37,173 bases of DNA, from assembly GCA_910578865.1 (NCBI GenBank), contig CAJTRM010000027.1, positions 1 to 37,173 on the forward strand. Direction: 5' to 3'. The notes beneath the pieces are model-generated. The model was not told where the DNA came from. It was given only the letters and a program-made list of their open reading frames with translations, and ran no database searches. The DNA is from an uncultured Dorea sp. Its GTDB lineage: Bacteria > Bacillota_A > Clostridia > Lachnospirales > Lachnospiraceae. Shown here one piece after another: positions 1 to 7,709 of this stretch (its first letter is position 1; every line of letters begins with the position of its first letter). The position numbers and the translations under genes were made by a program.

Positions 1-197
1 AGATTCATGTACATGCTTCTGTTTGAAAAGATCAGAAGAAACAGATACTGAAAAATCTGTGTCACAGGCGTGCCTTTCTTATGATAAGCGCCCGCCGTTT
101 TCAGGGCAGACGTCACATGGAATCTGGAGAAAAATTTTTTGATAGTTTTAGAAATCTGGTTATCATTCTGGCTGTCTTGTGTTATACTGTTATTCAT
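1..197 (-). CDS. IS transposase, 5' part (runs off left edge)
   Basis: Reading leftward from the ATG at 197 gives 65 uninterrupted codons to the window edge, so only the N-terminus is visible. The translation contains KKFFSRFHVTSALKTAGAY and then FQYLFLLIFSNRSMYMN, which I recognise as the conserved N-terminal region of clostridial IS4-like (DDE) transposases. A GGAGG ribosome binding site lies 8 bases upstream of the ATG, which fixes the start. The catalytic DDE domain lies outside the window, so integrity cannot be judged. The right end of the element should lie between about 200 and 346, just before the zinc-ribbon gene. Family assignment (IS4 versus IS1182) is uncertain. Confidence 0.7.
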   Translation of the reverse strand, partial: MNNSITQDSQNDNQISKTIKKFFSRFHVTSALKTAGAYHKKGTPVTQIFQYLFLLIFSNRSMYMN

Positions 198-237
198 AGC
201 ATGAGCCTCCGGTGGTATGTTGTTTCTGAGCAATTCA

Positions 238-246
238 ATTATACCA
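238..246 (-). promoter_or_regulatory. extended -10 promoter of the transposase
   Basis: On the minus strand the sequence reads TGGTATAAT, a perfect -10 hexamer with the TG extension. It lies about 40 bases upstream of the transposase start. No good -35 is visible, as is usual for extended -10 promoters. Confidence 0.4.
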
Positions 247-300
247 AAACCAGAGTGTTTCATGCTATTTTATTGCCAGTTTTTATTGAATTTTCAAGGT

Positions 301-322
301 GCATAGGCACTTATGCAAGTGC
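301..322. repeat. nested dyad near the presumed IS right end
   Basis: GCACTT (307-312) pairs with AAGTGC (317-322), and GCATA (301-305) pairs with TATGC (312-316). The two dyads are mutually exclusive folds. The position between the transposase promoter and the next gene suits an IS terminal or subterminal region, but the matching terminal repeat is outside the window. Confidence 0.3.
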
Positions 323-346
323 GAAGTTTGAGTTATTATTAATACA

Positions 347-604
347 TTGTTGGGTTCTCCACAGCAGTTGATTTGCCAGTGTTGTGGTATGCCGCTTGGA
401 GATGATACTACCAGTAAGGATCCGGATGGCAATTTCAATGAAGACTATTGTAAATGGTGTTATGCGGATGGAGAATTCAAATACTCCAGTAAGGAACAGT
501 TGATAGATTTTTGTGTTGAACACATGGCTACTGAGGAATGGCCGGCAGAACAGGTACGTGCGCACATGGAGTCAGTGGTTCCTGGATTAAAACACTGGAA
601 ATAA
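347..604 (+). CDS. small zinc-ribbon protein, 5' end possibly altered
   Basis: The 85-residue product carries a CQCCGMPL motif near its start and YCKWCYADGEF in the middle. This is the pattern of the putative zinc-ribbon family Pfam PF12674 (recalled, not searched). The four cysteines probably bind zinc; the biological role is unknown. The start is unclear: the open frame begins after a stop at 329-331, the only candidate starts are TTG at 347 or 350, and no convincing ribosome binding site precedes them. Family members normally start a few residues before the first CxxC. The IS lies directly upstream, so insertion may have removed the original start and promoter. It is unclear whether this is a prophage gene or a chromosomal passenger. 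Confidence 0.6.
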   Translation: MLGSPQQLICQCCGMPLGDDTTSKDPDGNFNEDYCKWCYADGEFKYSSKEQLIDFCVEHMATEEWPAEQVRAHMESVVPGLKHWK

Positions 605-637
605 TCTAGGTTTGTTTAAAGAGATTAATTTTTTGAG

Positions 638-669
638 GCATCAGTCATTAAGTTGACTGGTGCTTTTTC
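638..669 (+). terminator. hairpin plus T tract before the tail gene
   Basis: GCATCAGTCA (638-647) pairs with TGACTGGTGC (654-663), with one G-T pair and a short loop, and is followed by TTTTT. It is a plausible intrinsic terminator for the zinc-ribbon gene. The following tail gene's ribosome binding site starts only about 10 bases downstream. A similar structure precedes the holin gene. Confidence 0.6.
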
Positions 670-689
670 TATGGAAGGAAGGTGGTCTT

Positions 690-2651
690 TTGTACCCAGT
701 GAGTGAGGCATTCCTGCAGGCGGTGCAGGAGAACACAAGAAGATACTATTGGACAGGAAGGATAACGACAACAAAAGGTGCCTCGTATGAGTTCGGAGCT
801 GATGATATCGTAAAGGGAAGTGGTTATATTTCCAGTCAGTGCTGCGGTTCTACTGAGATTGAACTTGGTACGGTGTATGCAGCAGAAATGGGAATCACTC
901 TTTTATCTGATATTGACAGATATACTTTGGAAGATGCTCTGGTGGAATTGTTCTATCATTTAAGACTGTCGGATGGCTCTTATGAAGAGGTACCGATGGG
1001 AATCTTTGAGGTGTCGGAGGCTAATCGAAATATCAAGACTTTGGAACTGAAAGCCTATGATTACATGCTCCGGTTTGATAAGAGCTTCAATGGATTTGAA
1101 ACTATTGGTACGGTGTATGATTTTGTGAACCTGTGCTGTAAGGCCTGTAAGGTGGAGATGGCACAGAGTCAGGAAGAATACGAGGCGATGCCAAATGGAA
1201 CCGAGCTGCTTTCCATTTACACAGAGAATGATATTGAGACCTACCGGGACGTGCTCTACTATGTGGGGCAGGTTCTTGGTGGGTTTTTCTGTATCAACCG
1301 GGAGGGCAAGCTGGAGCTGAGGAAGTATGGCAATGAGTCGGTGATGGAACTGGAAACAAAGCACCGCTTTACAAGCAGTTTTTCCGATTTTATCACAAGA
1401 TACACAGCAGTTTCTTCTACCAACATGAAAACGGAAACGGCAGAGTATTATCATCTGGATCCGGATGATGGGCTGACAATGAATCTGGGTGTGAATCCGC
1501 TGTTGCAGTTTGGTCTGAAGGAAACAAGAGAGCAGTTGTGTATGAATATCCTGAATGATTTATCAGTTGTGGATTATGTGCCTTTTGATTCCGATACTAT
1601 TGGAAATCCTGCTCTGGATTTAGGAGATGTGATCCGGTTCAAGGGAGGACAGGCAGACGAAAACAGGATATCCGCCATTACTTCCATGCAGTGTAAGATT
1701 GGAGGAAAGCATACGCTGAAAGGGGTTGGTAAGAATCCAAGGCTGGCACATGCCAAGTCAAAGAATGACAAGAATATTTCAGGGCTCTTGAACCAGATTA
1801 TAGATAATAAAGAGGCTGGCAAGATTGGTATTCATACCTTTACCGATGCCAGCTCTTTTACGGTTGGTGAGAGTGATGTGAAGATTATTTCCATTGAGTT
1901 TGCACCGAATGAAGCGGTTATGGCGCAGTTCTTTGGATCTGTGATTGTGGGAGTGAGTGCTGACCAGGTGGAAAGGTCTGTGGTTGCAAGAGGGGATGTG
2001 CTGATTCCTTCGGTGGAAGTGGAAGAAGTTTTGGCAGAGGGTACTGCAGGTAATGAGGTAACTACGGATAGCGGAACAACTGATAGCGATGCTGCGGGGA
2101 CTGATGTTGTGGATGAAACCGGTGGAGGTTCGGATAGTGCTGTTGCAACAGAAGAACCTGTTGTGATTGGCAATACAAAAGAGCAGACATTATCTGTGGA
2201 ACTGCCTGTGGTCTGGAAGGAAGATGGGCAGGTGGTGGTTCATTTTACTTTTGAATTCAATGACAGCATCATTGAGATTCATCAGCCGGAAGAAACCTGG
2301 CATTCCGGAAAGCATTCCATCATGCTGTATTATCCGATTGAAAATCTGGTGGCGAATTACAGAAACATTTTCAATGTGTATGCCAGGGCAACGGGTGGAA
2401 CGGTTACGGTGGATACCGGAGATTGTCTTGCTGCGATTATGGGTCAGTCAATGGGTGCCGGGGAAGCCTGGGATGGTGAGATTAAGATAGAGGAAACCAT
2501 TAAGAAAGTAAAAGTCGGTGGTGTGCTTCAGATGGCTGCTGTTGATGAGAATATCACATGGAAGATTGATGAGCTTGTAAAGAGAACTTACAGTGATGTG
2601 GTTCATGGAAGATTTGGAATCGGCGCGTTTGCTATGCCGGTGGAAAGGTAG
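690..2651 (+). CDS. prophage tail hub/baseplate-like protein
   Basis: This 653-residue protein belongs to the Firmicute phage tail family typified by the N-terminus YPVSEAFLQAVQENTRRYYW and the stretch GSGYISSQCCGSTEIELGT (related to the Siphovirus Gp37-like tail proteins). Such proteins sit at the tail tip between the tape-measure/distal-tail proteins and the fibres. I chose TTG at 690 because AAGGAAGGTGG lies at 675-685 and the family starts at this tyrosine; the open frame itself extends upstream to 660. Residues around 435-500 are a low-complexity Val/Glu/Thr/Asp linker, followed by a beta-rich C-terminal part. Seven bases separate it from the next gene, so the two are co-transcribed. The expected upstream tail genes are not in the first 600 bases. 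Confidence 0.75.
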   Translation: MYPVSEAFLQAVQENTRRYYWTGRITTTKGASYEFGADDIVKGSGYISSQCCGSTEIELGTVYAAEMGITLLSDIDRYTLEDALVELFYHLRLSDGSYEEVPMGIFEVSEANRNIKTLELKAYDYMLRFDKSFNGFETIGTVYDFVNLCCKACKVEMAQSQEEYEAMPNGTELLSIYTENDIETYRDVLYYVGQVLGGFFCINREGKLELRKYGNESVMELETKHRFTSSFSDFITRYTAVSSTNMKTETAEYYHLDPDDGLTMNLGVNPLLQFGLKETREQLCMNILNDLSVVDYVPFDSDTIGNPALDLGDVIRFKGGQADENRISAITSMQCKIGGKHTLKGVGKNPRLAHAKSKNDKNISGLLNQIIDNKEAGKIGIHTFTDASSFTVGESDVKIISIEFAPNEAVMAQFFGSVIVGVSADQVERSVVARGDVLIPSVEVEEVLAEGTAGNEVTTDSGTTDSDAAGTDVVDETGGGSDSAVATEEPVVIGNTKEQTLSVELPVVWKEDGQVVVHFTFEFNDSIIEIHQPEETWHSGKHSIMLYYPIENLVANYRNIFNVYARATGGTVTVDTGDCLAAIMGQSMGAGEAWDGEIKIEETIKKVKVGGVLQMAAVDENITWKIDELVKRTYSDVVHGRFGIGAFAMPVER

Positions 2652-2657
2652 GTAAGG

Positions 2658-4061
2658 ATGAAACTGAAAGGAAATATGGTCATCGAGATGATCGATGACG
2701 CCACTGGGGAAGTGGTGGAAAGAGTGCAGGAAGAAAATATGGTGACGAATGCGGTAAATCATATCCTGGGATTGAATCCTATGGGTATTTTTTATTCTGT
2801 GGCCGGGGAGTATGATACACATCTTCTCTGGAATGATAACATGCTTCCTATTTGCCCTAACATGATTGGGGGCATACTGCTTTATTCGGAAGCATTGACA
2901 GAGGATGCGGACAATATTTATCCATCCACGGCAAAGCTTCCTGTGGCTTATGCGTCCAACGATGTCAATGCCACGGCGGATGTGGCAAGGGGAAGTATGA
3001 ATCTGACAGAGAGTAAGCCACTTGATAATGGTTACCGGTTTGTGTGGGAGTTTACACCAAGTCAGGGAAATGGAACCATTGCCGCAGTGGCACTGACTTC
3101 CAAACAGGGCGGTGTGGCAGCTTATGGCAGTATGGAGAATTCCAAGGCTGCCTTTTATCAGATCATGGAAACAAGACTGGAGACGCAGACTGTGGAAGAG
3201 CTTGCAGAGCTGTTCAGTGCGGTGGAGGTGGATTTTGAGAACAATATCCTAATCAGTATGCGATTCCAGGACAGCTCTGTGGTTATCCATAAGAGAAGGC
3301 TTCCGGTGTTTACACTGGGACTGAATGACAGACTGAATGATACGACCAATGACCTGCTGGAAGAGAAGGTGATTCCCTGCAGTACTTTTAAGTTTATTGG
3401 AAGCTATACACCTTATGGAGATTTTCTGGATGGGCATGACGGATACTGGTATGGGTTTGCTAATCAGGCGAATTCTTCTGGGGATGCCAAGATGTACTGG
3501 GTGAAGATTAAGAAGGATGATTACACCATGACAGAAGGTATATGGACACTGTCCAATGCCTGCCTTAAGGCAATTGGAAGCTTTAAGGTGGATACCTATG
3601 CCCAGAGATCTGTGAGAGGTGTCATCCGTAATGGCTATCTGTATCTGACAGCTTATGATGATACAGGCATTTACAAGATTAATCTCAGTAATTCCACGGA
3701 TGTGACTCTGATTCCCTTTGGATTTACGTCAGAGGGAAAATCGCAGACCGGTTCCGGAACCTGTGCGAATTATCTGTTTATGGTAAATGACCTGATCATC
3801 GGATGGGATTACCAGATTAAGCCGGATGATACAGTGGTGCAGACAGTGGGAAGCACAAGGCTTCTGAATCTGGGTACGCCGCTTTTTCAGTACAAGGAAT
3901 TTTGCTTTGGCTGGGGCGGTAACTATGGTTCTGATTACAGAATGTGCTTTCTGTTGACACCGTATCTGGCCAGTATCAATAACTTAAGTACTGCCGTGGT
4001 GAAGACAACGGATAAGACGATGAAGATTACCTATGAGCTGACGGAAGAGGTAAGCTCATAG
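2658..4061 (+). CDS. prophage tail fibre/appendage-like protein
   Basis: The 467-residue product has no motif I can name. Its place between the tail hub gene and the holin is where Firmicute siphophages encode fibre, tip or receptor-binding proteins. The N-terminus (MKLKGNMVIEMIDDATGEVV) resembles the attachment segment often seen in such proteins. The rest is rich in aromatic and beta-forming residues with several YWY/GYWYG-like patches, compatible with a propeller or beta-sandwich, though that is inference. A GTAAGG ribosome binding site precedes the ATG. A terminator-like hairpin follows the gene. Confidence 0.55.
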   Translation: MKLKGNMVIEMIDDATGEVVERVQEENMVTNAVNHILGLNPMGIFYSVAGEYDTHLLWNDNMLPICPNMIGGILLYSEALTEDADNIYPSTAKLPVAYASNDVNATADVARGSMNLTESKPLDNGYRFVWEFTPSQGNGTIAAVALTSKQGGVAAYGSMENSKAAFYQIMETRLETQTVEELAELFSAVEVDFENNILISMRFQDSSVVIHKRRLPVFTLGLNDRLNDTTNDLLEEKVIPCSTFKFIGSYTPYGDFLDGHDGYWYGFANQANSSGDAKMYWVKIKKDDYTMTEGIWTLSNACLKAIGSFKVDTYAQRSVRGVIRNGYLYLTAYDDTGIYKINLSNSTDVTLIPFGFTSEGKSQTGSGTCANYLFMVNDLIIGWDYQIKPDDTVVQTVGSTRLLNLGTPLFQYKEFCFGWGGNYGSDYRMCFLLTPYLASINNLSTAVVKTTDKTMKITYELTEEVSS

Positions 4062-4081
4062 GGATAGTATTTTGGGATGAG

Positions 4082-4112
4082 GCAGTTGCTCTAGGGCGTG
4101 CAGCTGCTTTTT
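4082..4112 (+). terminator. hairpin plus T tract before the holin
   Basis: GCAGTTGC (4082-4089) pairs with GCAGCTGC (4100-4107), with one G-T pair, followed by TTTTT and then CTAT. It is built like the structure at 638-669 and is probably a partial terminator that sets expression of the lysis genes below the tail genes. Confidence 0.6.
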
Positions 4113-4143
4113 CTATACAATTTTTTAAGGAGGAACAGAGGAT

Positions 4144-4563
4144 ATGAAAGAGTTTTGGAGTATGGTGCAGTTGGTGTTTACGGGAATCGGTGGCTGGCTT
4201 GGCTACTTCCTGGGAGGGTGTGATGGTTTGATTCTAGCATTGCTTTTATTTGTGGTGGCGGATTACATCACAGGAATTATGTGTGCGATTTCCGATAAGA
4301 AGCTTTCTTCTGAAGTGGGTTTCAAGGGAATCTGCAGGAAGGTACTTATCTTTATGTTGGTAGGAATTGCAAATGTGTTGGATGTGCAGGTCATCGGAAA
4401 TGGTTCTATTTTGAGAACGGCGGTGATTTTTTTCTATCTCAGTAATGAAGGGATTTCTTTGCTTGAGAATGCGGCACATTTGGGATTGCCGATTCCGGAG
4501 AAACTCAAGAAGGTGCTGGAGCAGCTGCATGATCGCGGTGAAGAGGATAAGGATGGTGAGTAA
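4144..4563 (+). CDS. phage holin (Phage_holin_4 / phi-LC3-type family)
   Basis: This 139-residue membrane protein has the signature of the toxin-secretion/phage-lysis holin family: a first hydrophobic segment, then LLLFVVADYITGIMCAI, KLSSEVGFKGICRK, and a third segment ending FYLSNEGISLLENA. The family permeabilises the cytoplasmic membrane so that the endolysin reaches the wall. The C-terminus is charged (RGEEDKDGE), as is usual for holins. An AAGGAGG site lies upstream. Its stop is followed two bases later by the endolysin start, a classic holin-lysin pair. Confidence 0.9.
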   Translation: MKEFWSMVQLVFTGIGGWLGYFLGGCDGLILALLLFVVADYITGIMCAISDKKLSSEVGFKGICRKVLIFMLVGIANVLDVQVIGNGSILRTAVIFFYLSNEGISLLENAAHLGLPIPEKLKKVLEQLHDRGEEDKDGE

Positions 4564-4565
4564 GT

Positions 4566-6068
4566 ATGGGATATACGAATAGTCCTTTGGTGGCGTTTAC
4601 GCTGCTTAGTCCGAATCATTCCGGACAGAGAACAAAGAGAATTGACAGAATATCGCCGCACTGTGTTGTGGGACAGTGCAGCGCAGAAGGCTTGGGGGAT
4701 TGGTTTTACAGACCATCCACCCAGGCCTCTTCTAATTATGGCATTGATAAGGATGGCAGGGTTGGAATGTATGTGGAAGAGAAGAATCGTTCCTGGTGTA
4801 CATCCAGCAACGAGAATGACCAAAGGGCGGTTACCATTGAGTGTGCTTCCGGCAAGGTGGAACCTTATGCCATGAATGAGGTGGTCTATGACAGGCTGAT
4901 TGATTTGTGCGTGGATATCTGCCAGAGAAATGGAAAGAAGAAGCTGCTTTGGTTTGGAGATAAGGACAAGTCTTTGTGCTATCAGCCGAAGGAGAATGAA
5001 ATGCTCATCACGGTTCACAGATGGTTTGCCAATAAGAGCTGTCCGGGGAACTGGCTTTATGCAAGGCTGGGTGATTTGGCTGCGAAGGTTACAGCGAGAC
5101 TTAGCGGTGGAGAAGCTGAGGTAATTCCTTCCGGTATGCAGGCAAGAGAGTTCCAGAATCTCACGGCGGGACAGGTGATTGCAAAGGTTGGGCCTTTGTA
5201 TACGGCAGATCAGAAGAAGTCAGGGATTTTGGCATCCGTGTCTATGGCTCAGTTTATTTTGGAAAGTGGGTATGGAAAATCAGAACTGGCTCAGGGGGCG
5301 AATAACTGCTTTGGAATGAAGGAATCACTTTCAGGCAATACCTGGGGTGGTTCTACCTGGGATGGCAGTTCTGTTTATACAAAGAAAACTCAGGAGCAGA
5401 ATGCGGATGGCAGCTATGTGACTATTACAGCTGATTTCAGAAGATACAGCTGTGTGGAAGATTCCATTGCAGACCATAGTGCTTATCTGCTTGGAGCGAA
5501 GAATGGTAGCAAGCTCAGATATGATGGGCTTAAGGGATGTACGGATTATAAGAAGGCGGTGCAGATCATCAAGGATGGTGGCTATGCGACTTCGCTGACC
5601 TATGTAGAAAAAATTTGCAGCATCATTGAGAAGTGGAAACTGACTCAGTATGATGTAGCTGGTGAGGCTTCGGATGTGGTGAAGTATTATAGAGTTAGGA
5701 AGAGTTGGGAGGATATTGCTTCTCAGCTTGGAGCTTATACGATTCTTGCTAATGCGAAAGCTATGGCTGATAAGCATCCGGGATATGAGGTTTATGACTG
5801 GAATGGAAAGCAGGTTTATCCTGAGGTGGCAGAAGGTGCTGTGGATGGGATGACTAATAAGGATTGTCCGTTTCTGGTGAAGGTAAGTATTCCTGATCTG
5901 AATATCAGGAAGGGGGCTGGAACGAATACGGCGAAGACGGGGCAGTACACTGGCGTTGGAATATTCACAATATTAGAGGTCAGAGAAGGTAAAGGTTCTG
6001 ATAAGGGATGGGGAAGGTTGAAATCCAGTGCTGGGTGGATTGCGTTGTCGTATTGTGAAAGAGTGTAA
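4566..6068 (+). CDS. prophage endolysin: amidase, glucosaminidase and SH3 domains
   Basis: This 500-residue lysin has three parts. Residues 1-170 look like an Amidase_2 (N-acetylmuramoyl-L-alanine amidase) domain with likely zinc ligands H32, H151 and C159 and the acidic E92 in VTIECAS. Residues about 200-365 look like an endo-beta-N-acetylglucosaminidase (MAQFILESGYGKSELA then NNCFGMK, with the catalytic Glu in the first motif). Residues about 430-500 (VSIPDLNIRKGAGTNTAKTG) look like a bacterial SH3 wall-binding domain. There is no signal peptide, so export depends on the holin upstream. Two lytic activities in one chain cut both the glycan and the peptide link. It is the last gene of the late operon and is followed by a strong terminator. 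Confidence 0.9.
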   Translation: MGYTNSPLVAFTLLSPNHSGQRTKRIDRISPHCVVGQCSAEGLGDWFYRPSTQASSNYGIDKDGRVGMYVEEKNRSWCTSSNENDQRAVTIECASGKVEPYAMNEVVYDRLIDLCVDICQRNGKKKLLWFGDKDKSLCYQPKENEMLITVHRWFANKSCPGNWLYARLGDLAAKVTARLSGGEAEVIPSGMQAREFQNLTAGQVIAKVGPLYTADQKKSGILASVSMAQFILESGYGKSELAQGANNCFGMKESLSGNTWGGSTWDGSSVYTKKTQEQNADGSYVTITADFRRYSCVEDSIADHSAYLLGAKNGSKLRYDGLKGCTDYKKAVQIIKDGGYATSLTYVEKICSIIEKWKLTQYDVAGEASDVVKYYRVRKSWEDIASQLGAYTILANAKAMADKHPGYEVYDWNGKQVYPEVAEGAVDGMTNKDCPFLVKVSIPDLNIRKGAGTNTAKTGQYTGVGIFTILEVREGKGSDKGWGRLKSSAGWIALSYCERV

Positions 6069-6073
6069 TGAGG

Positions 6074-6114
6074 AGACCTATGAGGTGTAAAAGCCTTATA
6101 GGTCTTATTTTTTT
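6074..6114 (+). terminator. strong terminator after the endolysin
   Basis: AGACCTATGAGG (6074-6085) pairs along 12 bases with CCTTATAGGTCT (6094-6105), with one G-T pair, followed by a TATTTTTTT tract. It ends the phage late operon and separates it from the cargo genes. Confidence 0.9.
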
Positions 6115-6156
6115 GCATTAAGATACTATGAAATACCACGAAATCATATCAAATCA

Positions 6157-6185
6157 TTGAGAAAAGGCAAAAAATCTGTTATTAT
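6157..6185 (+). promoter_or_regulatory. sigma-A-type promoter of the cargo block
   Basis: TTGAGA (6157-6162), a 17-base spacer and TATTAT (6180-6185) predict a transcript starting near 6192, about 40 bases ahead of the HTH gene. This would let the cargo be expressed in the lysogen independently of the late operon. A TATAAT at 6213-6218 is too close to the start codon to be the main signal. Confidence 0.5.
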
Positions 6186-6231
6186 TTATCGTGGAAACGT
6201 ATATGCGTGTTTTATAATGAGGGCTTGTTTT

Positions 6232-6420
6232 ATGAACCAGATTAACGAGGATAAATGGATTAGTTTAGAGGATGCAGCAAATTATATGGATGTAACAAAA
6301 GATACTGTTCGCAACTGGATTAAAAAGACAGATATTCCAGCTCATAAGATAGGGAAACTATGGAAATTCAAAAAATCAGAATTAGATGAATGGATAAAAA
6401 GCGGAAAAAGTGCGTTATAA
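6232..6420 (+). CDS. small helix-turn-helix (excisionase/MerR-like HTH_17) protein
   Basis: The 62-residue product is essentially one winged-helix DNA-binding domain: WISLEDAANYMDVTKDTVRNW, then KKTDIPAHKIGKLWKFKKSEL. This is the HTH_17 / excisionase-type fold. I place the start at ATG 6232 because GAGGG lies 8 bases upstream and the longer frame adds only unrelated residues. It is the first gene of the cargo block and precedes a restriction-type nuclease gene; such small HTH proteins are common leaders of restriction or defence operons and may regulate them. It is not the phage excisionase, which lies beside the integrase at 14746. Confidence 0.8.
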   Translation: MNQINEDKWISLEDAANYMDVTKDTVRNWIKKTDIPAHKIGKLWKFKKSELDEWIKSGKSAL

Positions 6421-6488
6421 GTCCGTTTATTGGGACAGCTATTTTGATAGGATGATATCATCAGGAACTATAAGATGAGGTGAATAGA

Positions 6489-7679
6489 ATGGAAAAAGGC
6501 AAATTACCACCAATATACAAAAGAAACGGGAAGGATTGTTATCTGGATCCTATCAGAAAAAAATTAATTTATATAACACCGGAAGAAACAGTACGACAGA
6601 AGACGATTTCATATTTATTGGATGAGCTTGGGGTGCCGAAAGAAATGCTTATTGTCGAACAGCATTTGTCGCACTACGGAATAGATTCTAAAAAAAGAGC
6701 CGATATAGTTATACATAAAATAGATAAAGAAGGAATCGAAAGACCGATTGCGGTTATTGAATGTAAAGCTTCGGATGTTTATCTGGATTTGAAAGCCAGG
6801 GAACAGATGATGGAGTATTGTGATCTGATTGGTGCAGATTATGCAATGCTTGTAAACGGTGTCGAGGAATACTGTTTTAAATATGATTATGATAAAGAAG
6901 AATATATAGATATAGCAACCTTGCCAAACTACAAGGATATGCTATCAGATATTTATGAAGAACTTGATTTAGGAGAATTGCCGCCTAGAATCCCATTTGA
7001 AAGATTGCGTGATTTCTTGGAGAAAGATTTTGCTGAAAGAGAAAAAGATGATTATGAATTAGATATCAGTAAGCTTACTCCAATGCATATTGCGGTTCCA
7101 GTATTTAATTTATGGGAAGGTCTTTTGGATAGTAGAGTAAAAATGCCTGCAGGCAATTATGGGATATTTGAACTCATAGAGGATTTTGGTGTGAGAATGC
7201 TTTCTTATGGAAATGCATCAGGGGGTAAATTTTACGGTCCGTATAGATCGCTTCTTGTAAAGGTTGGAGAGAATACAGAGTTTTATTCTATCGGGGTAAC
7301 AACGTATAGCAAAAGTAGTAATCCTGAAAAGGTGAAAACTTGTATTGCGGTTGCACACGATGACGAAAAGGATGCGCATCACGCACTTCAATTGGTAGCT
7401 GATGATAATCTGATAGTAACGGGTACTAAGGTAGATTTTTTTCATCATGGTAAAATAGCGGTAGGAAAGATGGGAAGTGGGAAAGTATCTGAATTGAGGA
7501 TGTTTGTAGAGGAAAGATACCCAAAGATTTTATCGGGTAACAAATTTTTCTTGGGTAGTCTGACAAATGATAAACTTTGGAGATTAGATGATCCAGATGT
7601 AATCAATCTCATTGTAAATATGATTTCATATGCAATGGTCAGAGATGAATATAGAGAATTCGTTAAAAGAAATAAATAG
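6489..7679 (+). CDS. stand-alone type I restriction R-subunit N-domain-like nuclease
   Basis: The 396-residue protein carries a region like the HSDR_N_2 domain (N-terminal nuclease domain of type I restriction R subunits): EETVRQKTISYLLDELGVP, then RADIVIHKIDKEGIERPIAV followed by IECKA. The probable PD-(D/E)XK residues are D72, E91 and K93. Residues about 170-396 form a second domain I cannot name. There is no helicase region, so it is not a complete HsdR, and no HsdM or HsdS is nearby. I chose ATG 6489 over GTG 6480 because the GAGGTG site lies at 6475-6481. It probably cuts nucleic acid as part of a defence or conflict system; the target is unknown. Confidence 0.7.
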   Translation: MEKGKLPPIYKRNGKDCYLDPIRKKLIYITPEETVRQKTISYLLDELGVPKEMLIVEQHLSHYGIDSKKRADIVIHKIDKEGIERPIAVIECKASDVYLDLKAREQMMEYCDLIGADYAMLVNGVEEYCFKYDYDKEEYIDIATLPNYKDMLSDIYEELDLGELPPRIPFERLRDFLEKDFAEREKDDYELDISKLTPMHIAVPVFNLWEGLLDSRVKMPAGNYGIFELIEDFGVRMLSYGNASGGKFYGPYRSLLVKVGENTEFYSIGVTTYSKSSNPEKVKTCIAVAHDDEKDAHHALQLVADDNLIVTGTKVDFFHHGKIAVGKMGSGKVSELRMFVEERYPKILSGNKFFLGSLTNDKLWRLDDPDVINLIVNMISYAMVRDEYREFVKRNK

Positions 7680-7705
7680 TAATATGGGGTGGTAATATGG
7701 GGTGG
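7680..7705 (+). repeat. tandem 13-base duplication containing the ribosome binding site
   Basis: TAATATGGGGTGG occurs twice in direct succession between the nuclease stop codon and the ATG at 7710. Each unit contains a GGGGTGG ribosome-binding-like sequence, so the downstream gene has two possible sites. The perfect repeat suggests a recent slippage event. Confidence 0.8.
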
Positions 7706-7709
7706 TACT

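Noticed and set aside
81..371. Possible membrane protein on the plus strand at the left edge
   Set aside because: It lies antisense to a clear transposase start with a good ribosome binding site, and its hydrophobic stretch comes from that region read backwards.
960..1454. Long antisense open frame under the tail gene
   Set aside because: No start signal or family features, and it lies fully within a well-supported gene on the other strand. The same applies to antisense frames under the ABC, phosphofructokinase, glycosyltransferase and protease genes.
6213..6218. TATAAT as the promoter of the HTH gene
   Set aside because: It is only 13 bases before the start codon, so the transcript would lack the ribosome binding site; the promoter at 6157-6185 fits better.
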